NCBI GenBank assembly: GCA_033002965.1
Contig: JAURVB010014483.1
Span: 1-64,000 of the forward strand
Source: Piper betle
Lineage: Eukaryota > Streptophyta > Magnoliopsida > Piperales > Piperaceae
Length of the DNA stretch: 64,000 bases
Direction: 5' to 3'
Position 1 is the first letter of the stretch. Each line of letters starts with the position of its first letter. The position numbers were made by a program, and so were the translations under genes. Below the pieces are notes generated by a model that worked only from the letters and a program-made list of their open reading frames with translations, was not told the origin of the DNA and searched no databases. This document shows positions 12,401 through 23,220 of this stretch, in pieces.

Positions 12401-13440
12401 GTAGAGATGTCCCTAATATATTATGTTGATTGTCATCATCTTTTTTGTAATGTTCAACCTCTTTGTTTTGAGTTTCCTAGAAGTGCGAATTCTTTAGCTT
12501 ACAATTTGACTTGTAACACTCGGCCTCATATGATTAACTTCAATGACGAACCTTTATCTTGTATTGCTTGTTGAGTTAATAGATCAGTTTACTGTATATG
12601 CTTCCAACGCTTGATATCCATGCGAGTTAATGAGTTCACACACCCACTAAAATAGTTTTACTACACTACAAGAATTCAGGCATCAACTATGACAGAACAA
12701 TCCGTTACTATGTGTAGAAAATTTAAAGGAAATTTCCATGACAATGATTTGGAGTCTTTTTCGCTAACGCCGTATTTGCTTGTAATGTACTATAGGTTTT
12801 CACTTACTAAGGAAAGTAGCCATCAAATTGTCTCGCTAATACACTTCAAATTGAAGGTGTAATCAAGTCAAGATAATTCAAAATCAAAATCTTTTTGACT
12901 TGGTTCGGCTTAAAGTTGTTTTCATAATCATTTTAAAGTTTGAACTGTATTGTTAAACACCATATGAGTTAAATATATTGGGATTTATGGCCGGTATGGA
13001 ATATATTTGGTTTAACCACGTCAAACCGGGTTCAACTAGATTATAAAGTTATAAATAAAACATTTTATTAGATATTGAAAAATATCTTGGTATCAATATT
13101 CTTAAACACGGGTTGAAATGCAATAATTTTTAACAAAAAAAAGATTTTGTGAAAATTTTAAGTTAATAAATCGGGTATGTATTAAAATGATACACAGGTC
13201 TAAACTGAACTTGTTTTGAAGATGGTACAGAGCATACCAGGTACAACAAATACGATAAGGCATTTAAAACTATGATTCAAACTCAGGCTCAGTTTGTTTG
13301 CACCCTTAATTTCAATTTCACCGTGAAGGCAACTTGTCGACTTCTACTTCTAAGAACTGATAAAAGATTTCTCACGGTGTAAGAATTCAAAGTGCAGATG
13401 TAATAACACATTCAATGATTAAATTTACTAGTTAAAACAC
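12401..13440. other. Spacer upstream of the LBD gene; isolated CACTA-like end at 12664
   Basis: No gene is supported. CACTACAAGAATT at 12664-12676 has the form of a CACTA-superfamily terminus, followed by a palindromic-looking stretch, but no partner end was found. The rest is AT-rich and would include the distal promoter of the LBD gene. Confidence 0.35.
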
Positions 13441-13449
13441 TCTTCATTG

Positions 13450-13696
13450 TATATATAATAGAGTATGATCTCTTTGTTCCAAAAGTGCACCATTTTTAAC
13501 AAATACACAAGGGGAGGGAGGTTGATTTGCATTATGCACTTCTTGCGCACACACGCCCTCCATCCCTCCCTATAACGACATCCTTCCTTTCTCTCCTCAC
13601 GAGACAATCGTGTAGATCTCCACCAATTTATATATTAAGACAACAAAACTTCCAAAACTTCCCCTTGCCTAGCAACCTCCGACCATCAAGTTCACC
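13450..13696 (+). promoter_or_regulatory. Putative core promoter and 5' UTR of the LBD gene
   Basis: A TATA-like TATATATAATA lies at 13450-13460, followed by a pyrimidine-rich leader up to the ATG at 13697. A second TATA-like motif (TTTATATATTA) lies at 13627-13637. Either could set the start site, and no transcript evidence is available. Confidence 0.35.
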
Positions 13697-14110
13697 ATGG
13701 ACCTGCAAGGCAACCGTGCACAAGAGTAACTAGGGCCCAAGGGGAAGGATAAGAGCAGCAAAAGTGGAGGTGACAAGGCAGGAAAGAGTAGTGTCCAAGG
13801 AAGTGACACCACCAGTACTGCTCATGTGAGCCCCTTGGTGCCTTCTCCACCATGTGGGGCGTGCAAGTTCCTTAGGAGGAAGTGCATCGCCGGTTGCGTC
13901 TTCTCGCCGTATTTTGGCTCGGACCAGGGAAAGGCCAGGTTTGCGGCAGTTCACAAGGTGTTCGGAGCTAGCAACGTATCCAAGTTGCTGCTCCACATTC
14001 CTGCTCATCGGAGGCAGGACGCGGTGGTGACGATATCGTATGAAGCTCAGGCTTGGCTTTCAGACCCTGTGTATGGTTGTGTCTCCACAATCCTTGCCCT
14101 GCGGCACCAG
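13697..14110 (+). CDS. LBD: LOB-domain transcription factor, exon 1 (LBD20-like; stop at codon 11)
   Basis: From 13850 the exon encodes a canonical class I LOB domain: the [12 protein letters not shown] zinc-finger-like C block (CX2CX6CX3C), the Gly-Ala-Ser block within [17 protein letters not shown], and the start of the DP-containing leucine-zipper-like region ([16 protein letters not shown]). LBD proteins are plant nuclear DNA-binding regulators of lateral organ and root development; the wording is closest to LBD20. The only in-frame upstream ATG (13697) is followed by TAA at 13727-13729, then the frame is open through Lys/Gly/Ser-rich codons into the LOB domain. The exon ends in CAG|GT at 14110, phase 0. 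The usual Arg in QARL is Trp here. The stop may be real inactivation, a sequencing error, or a mis-set start. Confidence 0.8.
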
Positions 14111-16215
14111 GTCATATGACTCACAATCTCTTATCACTAGAAAAATACTTTATAACCCACTAAAATTTTCTTCATTTTCATTCCCTTATGGTGTTAATTT
14201 TAAAGAAATTACTATATTTTGGAGTCTTATATGCAAGCTTTTGTTTGGAGTAATATAGTGGGTCCCACTACCCAAAATCCACAGAAATAAATTTAAAAAT
14301 AAATAATAAGGGAAATATAAAGTTTCAACTCAATCTAATGCTTCAAACCATTTCATCTTAATCAAAATAATTGTAATAAAAATTAATTTTAAAATATTAA
14401 ATAACTAGTGCATTTTTAAAAAAATATAAAAGTAGATCATAGTAATATTTAAAAAAGATAAAATTTTATCAACCTCTTTTAATATATATAAATATCACTA
14501 TATGGGACTCATTAACAAAATTCAAATTAGATGTGCAGGTCTTCCTCTAAATATAATCTAAGTGACAAGTGAGGAATACTGGTGGAATTATCTTATTTTC
14601 TAGTTTCTTGGTCAGTTGGTACTCCATCATATCGAAATTTGTCACACAGGCCTAGTATGGTATACTTTGCAAGGATTGTGTTAATGGGGGCACTTGGACC
14701 ATCATTATATAGTGTTATTAGTGGCCCTACGAAGGAGATGGTCGTACGCGATCTTCCTATTTGGCATTTAGTAAACCGAACATAGTTGTTGAGGAAACAA
14801 AATCTGAGCAAATGAGGGAGCTTCAACCTCTTTCCAATGGCATTGATGAAAAGCAAAACTTGTGTGTGCATAGACGCACATCGGGACACAGGCAGTCTTG
14901 ACTGTTGATGATCAGGATTGTGTGCGTCTTCTATGTGCGCCCATTAGTGGCACGCACAATATCTATCATTGATGAGTGCTAATAATATACTAAAGATGAT
15001 GAACCTGTTATTAAAAAGTTGCATTATAAAGGAAAGAAGGAAGGGATCACTGATTGATGATTCTATGATTTCAAATCCGTTTTGAAGACAATTTGCTCAC
15101 TAATAAAACTTTTCAAGGGGCCTTTGGTAAAAAATGGTTCATTTCTGGCCGCAAGGAACGAGGATTAGTGAAATTCCACCTAAATTTAACAAATCAGTGA
15201 AAAATGTGAACTTTAATCTAGTGATTTACATTGGGTAGGTATTTATGAAACTACTCACAACTACCTACCATAACTCTATAATCTATATCGTTAGATGAAA
15301 AATTAAAGGCTATGATGTAGGTTCATAAAGTTCATATCTAAAAAAATGTTCACACTATCATTTTCGATATATATATTGAAGGCGTAATAGTAAGATCTAA
15401 TTATTTAATTAAAGTATGTACACTCAATTGTTTATTGCCATTCATGCTCACCTCGGGAGCAAACAATTAAATAAGATATAGTTAGGAAAAATAAAAAATA
15501 TGACATCCAAATCTTAGTTTAAACATTTCCTTTTGCTTGCTAGATGTATGGTTCATGAAAAATAATTAAATTTATTATTATACTAATTAACATAGCTCTT
15601 AAATAAATAATAGGGAATGTGTACATATTAGACTAGTTTAAAACCTTTAATTAACATGCAGCCTAATGCTGACAAGTGGGAACCAGTTGGTAACTTTAAG
15701 AAAATAGGGCTTTGTGACGAAATATCTATTTTTATTAATAAAATGAGAATTCAATATTGACTTTCGAATAAATGTAAGAGTTTTAAACAATCAAAATACA
15801 ATAAAAATAATAAATAATAAATCAAATTATTATAATTTATCTTCTTCTTCAATAAAAATCTATCTTTAAAGTCAATCAGAATTTATATTTAAGATATTAG
15901 ATTATTATAACTTGTCTTATTATTTAACAAGATTTTATCTGTAAAATTAAAATTTATCTGAATTATAAATTACGTGTAGTGTGATATCTTGGCAATTTTC
16001 TTGCTAAAACTTCATGTACACTCCAAATAACAATCGTCTGTAAAATTTTCTTCCCATTGATAACAAAATTTTCTTTATGGAAACTATGTTTTCTGGTAGA
16101 AAATTCAAACCAACGGTTGACATGAGCTTTGGACTCCGCCCATTACAGGATATATGGTTCCACCAAATTGTTGGAGAAAAATAAATTCAATAGGTATAAT
16201 AAATATAAAACCAGG

Positions 16216-16263
16216 TCTTTATGGTTGATTTATTTGCTCCAAAATTATATCATTAGTTGAGAT
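16216..16263. repeat. 48-bp flank copy, left of copia-1 (right copy 22432-22479)
   Basis: The 48 bases starting TCTTTATGGTTGATTTATTT and ending TTAGTTGAGAT immediately precede the 5' LTR. An identical block at 22432-22479 immediately follows the shortened 3' LTR. Copia target duplications are 5 bp, so this is not a normal TSD. GAGAT at the inner end of the left copy would be the original 5-bp duplication. Confidence 0.8.
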
Positions 16264-16704
16264 TGTTGGAAATTGGACATAAATATATACATGAATCAGG
16301 AATTGTATCATATGTTATTATATAAGGTTGGCTAAATTAAATTGATCTACTAAAGTTAAGGGTTATGAGCCATAAATTAAAGTGTGGAATTTAATGAGAA
16401 AAGTGTGGAATTCAATGTGTAGATACCTTTTCATAAATTCTCTTTCGTAATGGGTGGAATTGAATTTATGGAACTAAGGCTATAAATAAGGAGGTTATGG
16501 TCCCTGAATTCAGATCTAGTTTTCATTCTGGTATCCCATTGTCTAGAACTTTGGTTTAGAAAACTAGTCTTGAATTTGGAAGATCGAAAACCTAAGTGAT
16601 CAAGACTCTGATTTCTTTATGGCTTCAGGTACGCTTCCGCTATTTTATTTATCTAGTTTAATTTCTCTCGATGATTTGATATGAAATCTAAATAAAGTCT
16701 TTCA
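16264..16704 (+). repeat. Copia-1 5' LTR
   Basis: It starts TGTTGGAAATTGG and ends CTTTCA (TG...CA), 441 bp. It matches 22032-22433 almost base for base up to TTTAATTTCT, after which only this copy has the true LTR tail. A TATA-like CTATAAATAAGG at about 16480 could serve as its promoter. Confidence 0.9.
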
Positions 16705-16706
16705 AG

Positions 16707-16719
16707 CGGCATCAGAGCC
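16707..16719 (+). other. Copia-1 primer-binding site
   Basis: CGGCATCAGAGCC lies two bases after the 5' LTR. It matches the initiator-Met tRNA site TGGTATCAGAGC with two substitutions, so priming may be impaired. Confidence 0.7.
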
Positions 16720-17007
16720 ACCTTCATATCAAATTATTGAGACTTAGGTTTTATTTTATGAATTTTTGTGGGATTTAATCCCAAAATTTAGGTCCTCTTT
16801 TGGTAACATAACATGAGGAAAATAAAGTTACAAAAGGTTATAATTTTGGAAACTCCCACATAAAGATATTTTTTATTTTATAACTTTTTGGTTAAGTCAT
16901 TATTAATATTTTAAAATTTATTAAGGACTACAATATGCTGCCAAAGTAGCCTCTTTTGTGGAAATTAATTTATTTTTTAAATATTAAGACAGTTATGAGT
17001 ATTTAAT

Positions 17008-17520
17008 TCATGTGGATATTAATCGGCCAAAAGGAAGGTTAATGTTTGACAGAATTCTATATTCATATGTGGTAATAGGTATGGGACTATTATCAAGTGT
17101 CCATGTGGATGATAAATCGGCCAAAAGGAAGGTTTATTATTTGACAGGATTTATTGTTCATATTTTACTACACTAAAGACTCATTATTGTAATAAATATG
17201 GGATAATTATCATGTTTCCATGTGGATAATAAATCGGCCAAAAGGAAGGTTTTTTATCTGACAGGATTTATTATCCATATTTGATTATGACATTAATGTA
17301 ATAAATATAGGATAATTATCAGGTTTCCATGTGGATAATAAATCGACCAAAAGGAAGGTGTTTTATCTGACAGGATTTATTATCCATATTTGATTATGAC
17401 ATTAAAATAATAAATATGAGATAATTATTAGGTTTCCATGTGAATGATAAATTGGCCAAAAGGAAGGTTTATTATTTGACAGGATTTATTATCTATATTT
17501 TATTATTGCACTAAGAGTAC
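17008..17520 (+). repeat. Five tandem leader repeats in copia-1
   Basis: A unit beginning CCATGTGGATAATAAATC and containing GGCCAAAAGGAAGGTT and TTTGACAGGATTTATT recurs with starts near 17008, 17101, 17219, 17327 and 17436, giving periods of about 93-118 bp. The array lies between the LTR and gag. In other copia families such leader repeats can be transcriptional or packaging elements; the role here is unknown. Confidence 0.85.
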
Positions 17521-17624
17521 CATTTACAAATTGATATTTCTGTCCAAAGACTAAATATTGATGTTGTGCTAGGTATCTATTAAAGGGATTAAAAAATTAT
17601 TAATCTTATTGTGAGCATGTTGTT

Positions 17625-20600
17625 TTGGCTTCAGTTAATCAGTCTGCTTCTATAATTTCTGCCAACATAAATTCAGTACCAATGCTTAAAGATAACTTTA
17701 AGGATTGGAAAGAAAGCATAATGATTATTCTCGGCTGCATGGATCTTGACCTTGCATTAAGGACTGAACAGCCTGCTTCTCTTACTGATAAAAGTTCCAA
17801 TGAGGACAAACGGGACATTGAGAAATGGGAACGTTCAAATCGCATGAGTCTTATGATCATGAAACGGGGAATTCCAGAGACCTTCAGGGGCGATGTGTCA
17901 GAAAAGGTTACTACAGCCAGTGAGTTTCTTAAAGAAATTGAAAAGCGTTTTGTCAAAAATGATAAAGTTGAAACAAGTATGCTTTTGACGAACTTGATTT
18001 CAATGAAGTATAAAGGCCAAACAAGCATAAGGGAGTACATCTTAGAGATGTCTAACATTGCTTCAAAACTAAAAGCACTAAAGTTAGAGCTATCTGAAGA
18101 TTTGCTCGTGCATTTAGTTTTAATTTCTCTACCTGCACAATTTGGTCAATTCAAGGTCAGTTACAACTGTCAAAGGGATAAATGGACTCTTAATGAGCTC
18201 ATTTCTTATTGTGTGCAAGAAGAAGAAAGATTGAAACAAGAACAGGTTCAGAGTGCTCACTTGGCTAGTACCTATAAGGATAAAAATAAGAAAAGAAAGA
18301 GGGCTAAGGATGCTGATAATGGGTCTCACACACAACAGCAAAAGAAAGAAAATCAAGTTTCTTGCTGTTTCTTTTGTGGTAAACCTGGACATATGAAGAA
18401 GGAATGCACTAAGTATCACGCCTGGCGTGTAAAGAAAGGTTCATTTCTTAATTTTGTTTGTTCTGAGGTTAATCTAGTTTCAGTACCAATACACACTTGG
18501 TGGCTAGATTCAGGTGCTACTACTCACATAAGTGTGTCAATGCAGGGTTGCCTGAGTTACAGAAAGCCAAATGATGCTGAAAGATTCATCTATATGGGTG
18601 ATGGCAAATCAGTTATAGTTGAAGCAATAGGGATTTTTAGATTATTATTAGAGACAGGATTTTATTTGGATTTGAAAGAGACATATTTAGTACCGTCTTT
18701 TAGACGAAATTTGGTTTCTATTTCTATATTGGACAAATCTGGTTACTCTTGTTCATTTAGAAATAATAAGTTTAGTCTTTTTCTAAATTCAAATATTGTG
18801 GGTACAGGGTCCTTGTCTTTTTATGATAATCTATATTTGCTTGATACTATTGCATCTTTTAATGAAACCTTGCATGTGGAACTATGTGGTACAAAAAGGA
18901 AAATTAACCAATGAGAATTCTGCTTTACTATGGCATAAGCGTTTAGGACACATTTCTAAACAAAGAATTGTACTGACTTATGTCAGATGGAATTCTTGAT
19001 TCTCTTAATTTTGCAGATTTTCAAATTTGTATTGGGTGCATTAAGGGAAAACAAACAAATATAAGGAGACTAGGTGCCAATAGATCTTCAAACGTCTTAG
19101 AACTAATACATACGGATATTTGTGGGCCCTTCCCTACGGCTTCTTGGAATGGTCAACAATATTTTATTACGTTCATAGACGATTATTCTCGTTATGGTTA
19201 CCTTTATCTCATTCATGAGAAGTCTCAAGCATTGGACGTATTTAAGGCATATAAAGCTGAAGTTGAGAACCAACTTGACAGAACTATTAAGGCTATCAGA
19301 TCTGATCGTGGTGGTAAATACTATGGCAGATATGATGGATCAGATGTACAGCGTCCAGGACCATTTGCCAAATTTCTAGAAGAATGTGGAATCGTCCCGC
19401 AATACACAATGCCAGGTACTCCTAGTATGAATGGTGTTGCTGAGAGACGAAACCGAACATTAAAGGACATGGTAAGAAGTATGATTGCTCATACTACTTT
19501 GCCTGATTCACTCTGGGCTGAGGCACTAAAGACGGCAGTATATCTTCTTAATAGAGTACCGACAAAAGCAACAGTTAAGACCCCTTATGAATTATGGACC
19601 GGAAAAAGGCCCAGTATAATGCATTTACGCATTTGGGGTTGTCCAGTTGAAGCAAGGCCTTATAGGCCGAATGAAAGGAAACTGGACTCAAGAACAATAA
19701 GCAGTTATTTTGTTGGGTACTCTGATCGGTCAATAGGGTATAAGTTTTATGATCCCACAATTAAGTCATTCTTTGAGACGAGAAATGCCTAGTTTTTTGA
19801 GGATGTTGGTTTGGAAGGGGGAAATGAGGTTAGAGACTTTGTCTTTGAAGAAGAATCTGATTCTCTTCCCATAATTGTTTTTGATAAAAATCAGGATCAG
19901 GATCATATTTCTGATGTAATTCAAGAAACAGTACCAGAATTACAAGACTTTGTCGAGAATCTCCCTACTCAAGTTATACCTGAAGGACAAACTCAACAAC
20001 CTCAAGAGCAAATGCCATTGAGGAGATCCACAAGAGAAAGGAGAAAAGCAATTTCAGATGATTATATTATCTTTCTCCAAGAACATGAGGATAATAATGA
20101 AATGGTTGATGATCCAATCAGTTTTCATCAGGTCATGAAGAGTTCTAATTCTCAAAAGTGGATTGATGCCATGAATGAAGAGATGAAGTCCATGAAAACT
20201 AATGACGTTTGGGATCTTGTCTTATTGCCTGAAGGTGCGAAACCCATTGGTTGCAAATGGATATTTAAAACCAAGAGGGATTCAAAGGGTAATATAGAAA
20301 GATATAAGGCTCGTCTTGTTGCAAAGGGCTTTACTCAAAAGGAAGGCATTGATTATAATGAGACTTTCTCGCCAGTTTCATCGAAAGACTCGTTCAGAAT
20401 AATTATGGCATTAGTGGCACATTTTGATCTTGAGTTACATCAGATGGATGTAAAGACTGCGTTTCTAAATGGTGACATTGATGAAACAATTTATATGGTG
20501 CAACCAGAAAACTTTGTATTAGGAGATTCAAAGAAGATGGTTTGCAAATTAAAGAAATCCATCTATGGACTTAAGCAGGCTTCTCGTCAATGGTATCACA

Positions 20601-21694
20601 AATTTCATCAAGTAATTCTTTCATTTGGTTTTGAGATGAATGTGATTGATGATTGTATATACCATAAGTTTAGTGGGAGTAAGTATATTTTCCTGGTTTT
20701 ATATGTTGATGATATATTACTTGCCAGTAATAATATAGATTTTTTGCACGAAACCAAGAATCTTTTGTCAAAGAAATTTGAAATGAAAGATCTTGGTAAT
20801 GCATCTTTTGTATTAGGAATTCAAATACATCGGAATCGCGATCGATGTATACTTGGATTATCACAAAAGACATATATAGAAAAAGTGCTTAAAAGATTTG
20901 GCATGCAAAATTGTAAACCAGGAGATACCCCTATTTCTAAAGGAGACAAATTCAGTCTCAATCAATGCCCCAAAAATGATATAGAAGAAAAGGAAATGCA
21001 AAAGATTCCCTATGCTTCAGTAGTGGGAAGTCTTATGTATGCTCAAGTATGTACGCGTCCAGATATTGCGTATATTGTTGGAATGTTGGGCAGATATCTA
21101 AGTAATCCAGGGTTGGATCACTGGATAGCAGCCAAAAGGGTCATGAGGTATCTTCAGAAAACAAAACATTACATGCTCACATATCGGAAATCAGATCAAC
21201 TTGAGATCACAGGATATTCTGATTCCGATTTTGCTGGATGTCAAGATAGTCGTCGATCCACTTCTGGCTATGTCTATCTACTAGCTGGCGGAGCTATTTC
21301 TTGGAAAAGTGCTAAGCAGACACTCATAGCTTCTTCCACTATGGCAGCCGAATTCATAGCTTGTTATGAGGCATCCAATCAGGGAATATGGTTGCGGAAT
21401 TTTGTCACAGGGCTGCGTATTGTTGATAATATTGAAAGACCACTTAAGATATTTTGTGACAATCAGTCTGCAGTATCATATTCAAATAACAACAGAAGCT
21501 CATCTAAATCAAAACATATAGAGATCAAGTTTCTTGTTGTGAAAGAAAGAGTTCAGAGTGGTAAAGTATCAATAGAACATATTGGAACAAACTCCATGGT
21601 TGCGGATCCGCTTACTAAAGGATTACTACCCAAGGTCTTTCATGAGCATGTTGCTCAGATGGGTATTGTATCATTTGATGATATGTTACTTTAG
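17625..21694 (+). pseudogene. Copia-1 gag-pol, nearly complete but interrupted
   Basis: Gag runs from 17625 and contains a CCHC zinc knuckle (CCFFCGKPGHMKKEC, about 18364-18408). The protease motif WLDSGATTH is near 18500. Integrase follows at about 18930-19780 ([15 protein letters not shown], catalytic Asp, Asp, Glu pattern), reverse transcriptase at about 20230-20900 (MDVKTAFLNG, YVDDILLAS), and RNase H at about 21190-21650 (SDSDFAGC, CDNQSAV). The reading frame opens at TTG where an ATG would be expected. Frames change near 18895 (an A-run) and near 18975, and a TAG stands at 19790-19792 between integrase and RT. The RT/RNase H part is open for over 600 codons. The polyprotein replicates and inserts the element; this copy cannot make it as written. 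Confidence 0.9.
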
Positions 21695-22021
21695 TGGGAG
21701 TTTGTATTGAACTGCAGTATTTTGGTTTAAGGTTCACTCTGTTTTAGTATTTTGGTGATCTCATAAGGTTGGACCAGTTGAAAATAGGCATGTTCAGATC
21801 AAATTACATGTAATTTTCATGCTACACATCCATACTTGATCTATGTCATTTGATTATGTTGGTGTATGTGACCATGGAAGGTTTAGTTACGCTCAATGTG
21901 ACGAAAATCGCCTTGATCCTATATTGACATTGATTAATGGACGAGATTGTTATTTTGGTATAATGACATATGTTTGGAGCTCATAAAGTTATACAATTAT
22001 TTTGTGTATATATTAAGTCCA

Positions 22022-22031
22022 AGTGGGAGAT
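22022..22031 (+). other. Copia-1 polypurine tract
   Basis: AGTGGGAGAT sits directly before the 3' LTR start TGTTGG, where plus-strand DNA synthesis is primed in LTR elements. Confidence 0.7.
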
Positions 22032-22433
22032 TGTTGGAAATTGGACATAAATATATACATGAATCAGGAATTGTATCATATGTTATTATATAAGGTTGGC
22101 TAAATTAAATTGATCTACTAAAGTTAAGGGTTATGAGCCATAAATTAAAGTGTGGAATTTAATGAGAAAAGTGTGGAATTTAATGTGTAGATACCTTTTC
22201 ATAAATTCTCTTTCGTAATAGGTGGAATTGAATTTATGGAACTAAGGCTATAAATAAGGAGGTTATGGTCCCTGAATTCATATCTGGTTTTCGTTCTGGT
22301 ATCCCATTGTCCAGAACTTTGGTTTAGAAAACTAGTCTTGAATTTGGAAGATCCAAAACCTAAGTGATCAAGACTCTGATTTCTTTATGGCTTCAGGTAC
22401 GCTTCCGCTATTTTATTTATCTAGTTTAATTTC
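22032..22433 (+). repeat. Copia-1 3' LTR, truncated at its end
   Basis: It is near-identical to 16264-16665 but lacks the terminal 38 bases (from CTCGATGATTTG to CTTTCA). The sequence continues instead into the copy of the left flank at 22432-22479. Confidence 0.88.
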
Positions 22434-22869
22434 TTTATGGTTGATTTATTTGCTCCAAAATTATATCATTAGTTGAGATCATATATATAGGATTGGTTTT
22501 ATTCTCTAATCTCTTAAAAATCCTGTACGCAAAACTCAGTTCACGGTGAATAGAATAAATGGGAAGATAGGTTTTGCCCTATAATTTTTGTCATTTTGAT
22601 GAGAATTTAACGATTGTGGTATTATCTTTTCACCTCTCCAAAATAATCGCCAAGAAAAGTTTCGCTTTTTGCCGCACTTCACGGGACTTTCTCCTATGCA
22701 ATTTTATCATATACTTTAAATTTATGGAACAGTGAAAAAAACTTAAATTTTTTGTAGTGAACGAATGTTTCTTTTAATTCTATTGTTAATTTGATTTATA
22801 TTTATATCATTCTTCACCAATGATAAATTGCTGCACATATGATATGACAAATAATTACAAGTTGATCAG

Positions 22870-23220
22870 GTGGCGTCTTTGCAAGCTGAACTGGCCATGG
22901 CGCAGTCGCAGCTTATGAACAGCAGGCTAGCAGTAGCCAGCGCTCTGAGAAATGCTGCGCAGCAAGAGCAAGAAATGAGCATGATGCACGCAGGGCCTGG
23001 CTACTCCAACGCCTCCTCCACTTCCAACAATCTCATCTCCCTTGCCAACGACAGTTATCCCTCCGGCTTCGACCTCGCCAACACCGCCCCCATCGCCTTT
23101 GTTGGCTGCGGCTTCGACCCACTTCACCTGCCTCGACCTTCTCCCGACGAGGGCGAAGAAGAGACAGCCGGAATACCATCGTCTTCGCCACCTCCATTCT
23201 CGACGGCAAGTGATGCATGA
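22870..23220 (+). CDS. LBD: LOB-domain transcription factor, exon 2
   Basis: The exon begins at the acceptor CAG|GTGGCG and ends at TGA 23218-23220, 116 codons. VASLQAELAMAQSQLMNSRL completes the leucine-zipper-like coiled coil (spaced Leu) that starts in exon 1 and mediates LBD dimerisation; the join is in phase. The C-terminal half (Ser/Pro/Ala-rich, acidic stretch DEGEEE) is typical of the variable LBD tail that carries activation function. An AATAAA signal lies near 23358. The open frame argues either for a recently inactivated gene or for an error in exon 1. Confidence 0.8.
   Translation: MASLQAELAMAQSQLMNSRLAVASALRNAAQQEQEMSMMHAGPGYSNASSTSNNLISLANDSYPSGFDLANTAPIAFVGCGFDPLHLPRPSPDEGEEETAGIPSSSPPPFSTASDA

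Larger units (their letters stand above)
16264..22433 (+). mobile_element. Ty1/copia LTR retrotransposon (copia-1) in the LBD intron
   Basis: About 6.2 kb, with order 5' LTR, tRNA-Met-type primer site, tandem-repeat leader, gag, protease, integrase, reverse transcriptase, RNase H, polypurine tract, 3' LTR. Integrase ahead of reverse transcriptase places it in copia. By eye the LTRs differ at about seven positions over roughly 400 bp, so insertion is fairly recent. The last 38 bases of the 5' LTR have no counterpart in the 3' LTR, where a copy of the left flank takes their place. Confidence 0.92.
14111..22869 (+). other. Giant LBD intron (8.76 kb) carrying a copia element
   Basis: The donor CAG|GTCATA at 14111 and the acceptor GATCAG|GTGGCG ending at 22869 join exon 1 and exon 2 in phase 0, restoring the continuous LOB-domain coiled coil. 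LBD introns at this position are normally short. Here 14111-16215 is AT-rich without supported genes, 16264-22433 is a copia retrotransposon in the same orientation, and 22480-22869 is AT-rich intron ending in the acceptor. Confidence 0.75.

Noticed and set aside
13527..13733. 68-codon frame upstream of the LBD exon
   Set aside because: Lies in the pyrimidine-rich leader, different frame from the LOB domain, no recognisable protein; at most an upstream ORF.
14582..14889. Overlapping frames on both strands in the LBD intron
   Set aside because: No family resemblance on either strand, and no splice link to the LBD exons.
17008..17520. CRISPR-like spaced repeats
   Set aside because: Units are long, contiguous and diverged, lie inside a plant retrotransposon leader and have no unique spacers or cas genes.
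17639..18419. Minus-strand frames inside copia-1 gag
   Set aside because: Shadows of the gag frame on the + strand.
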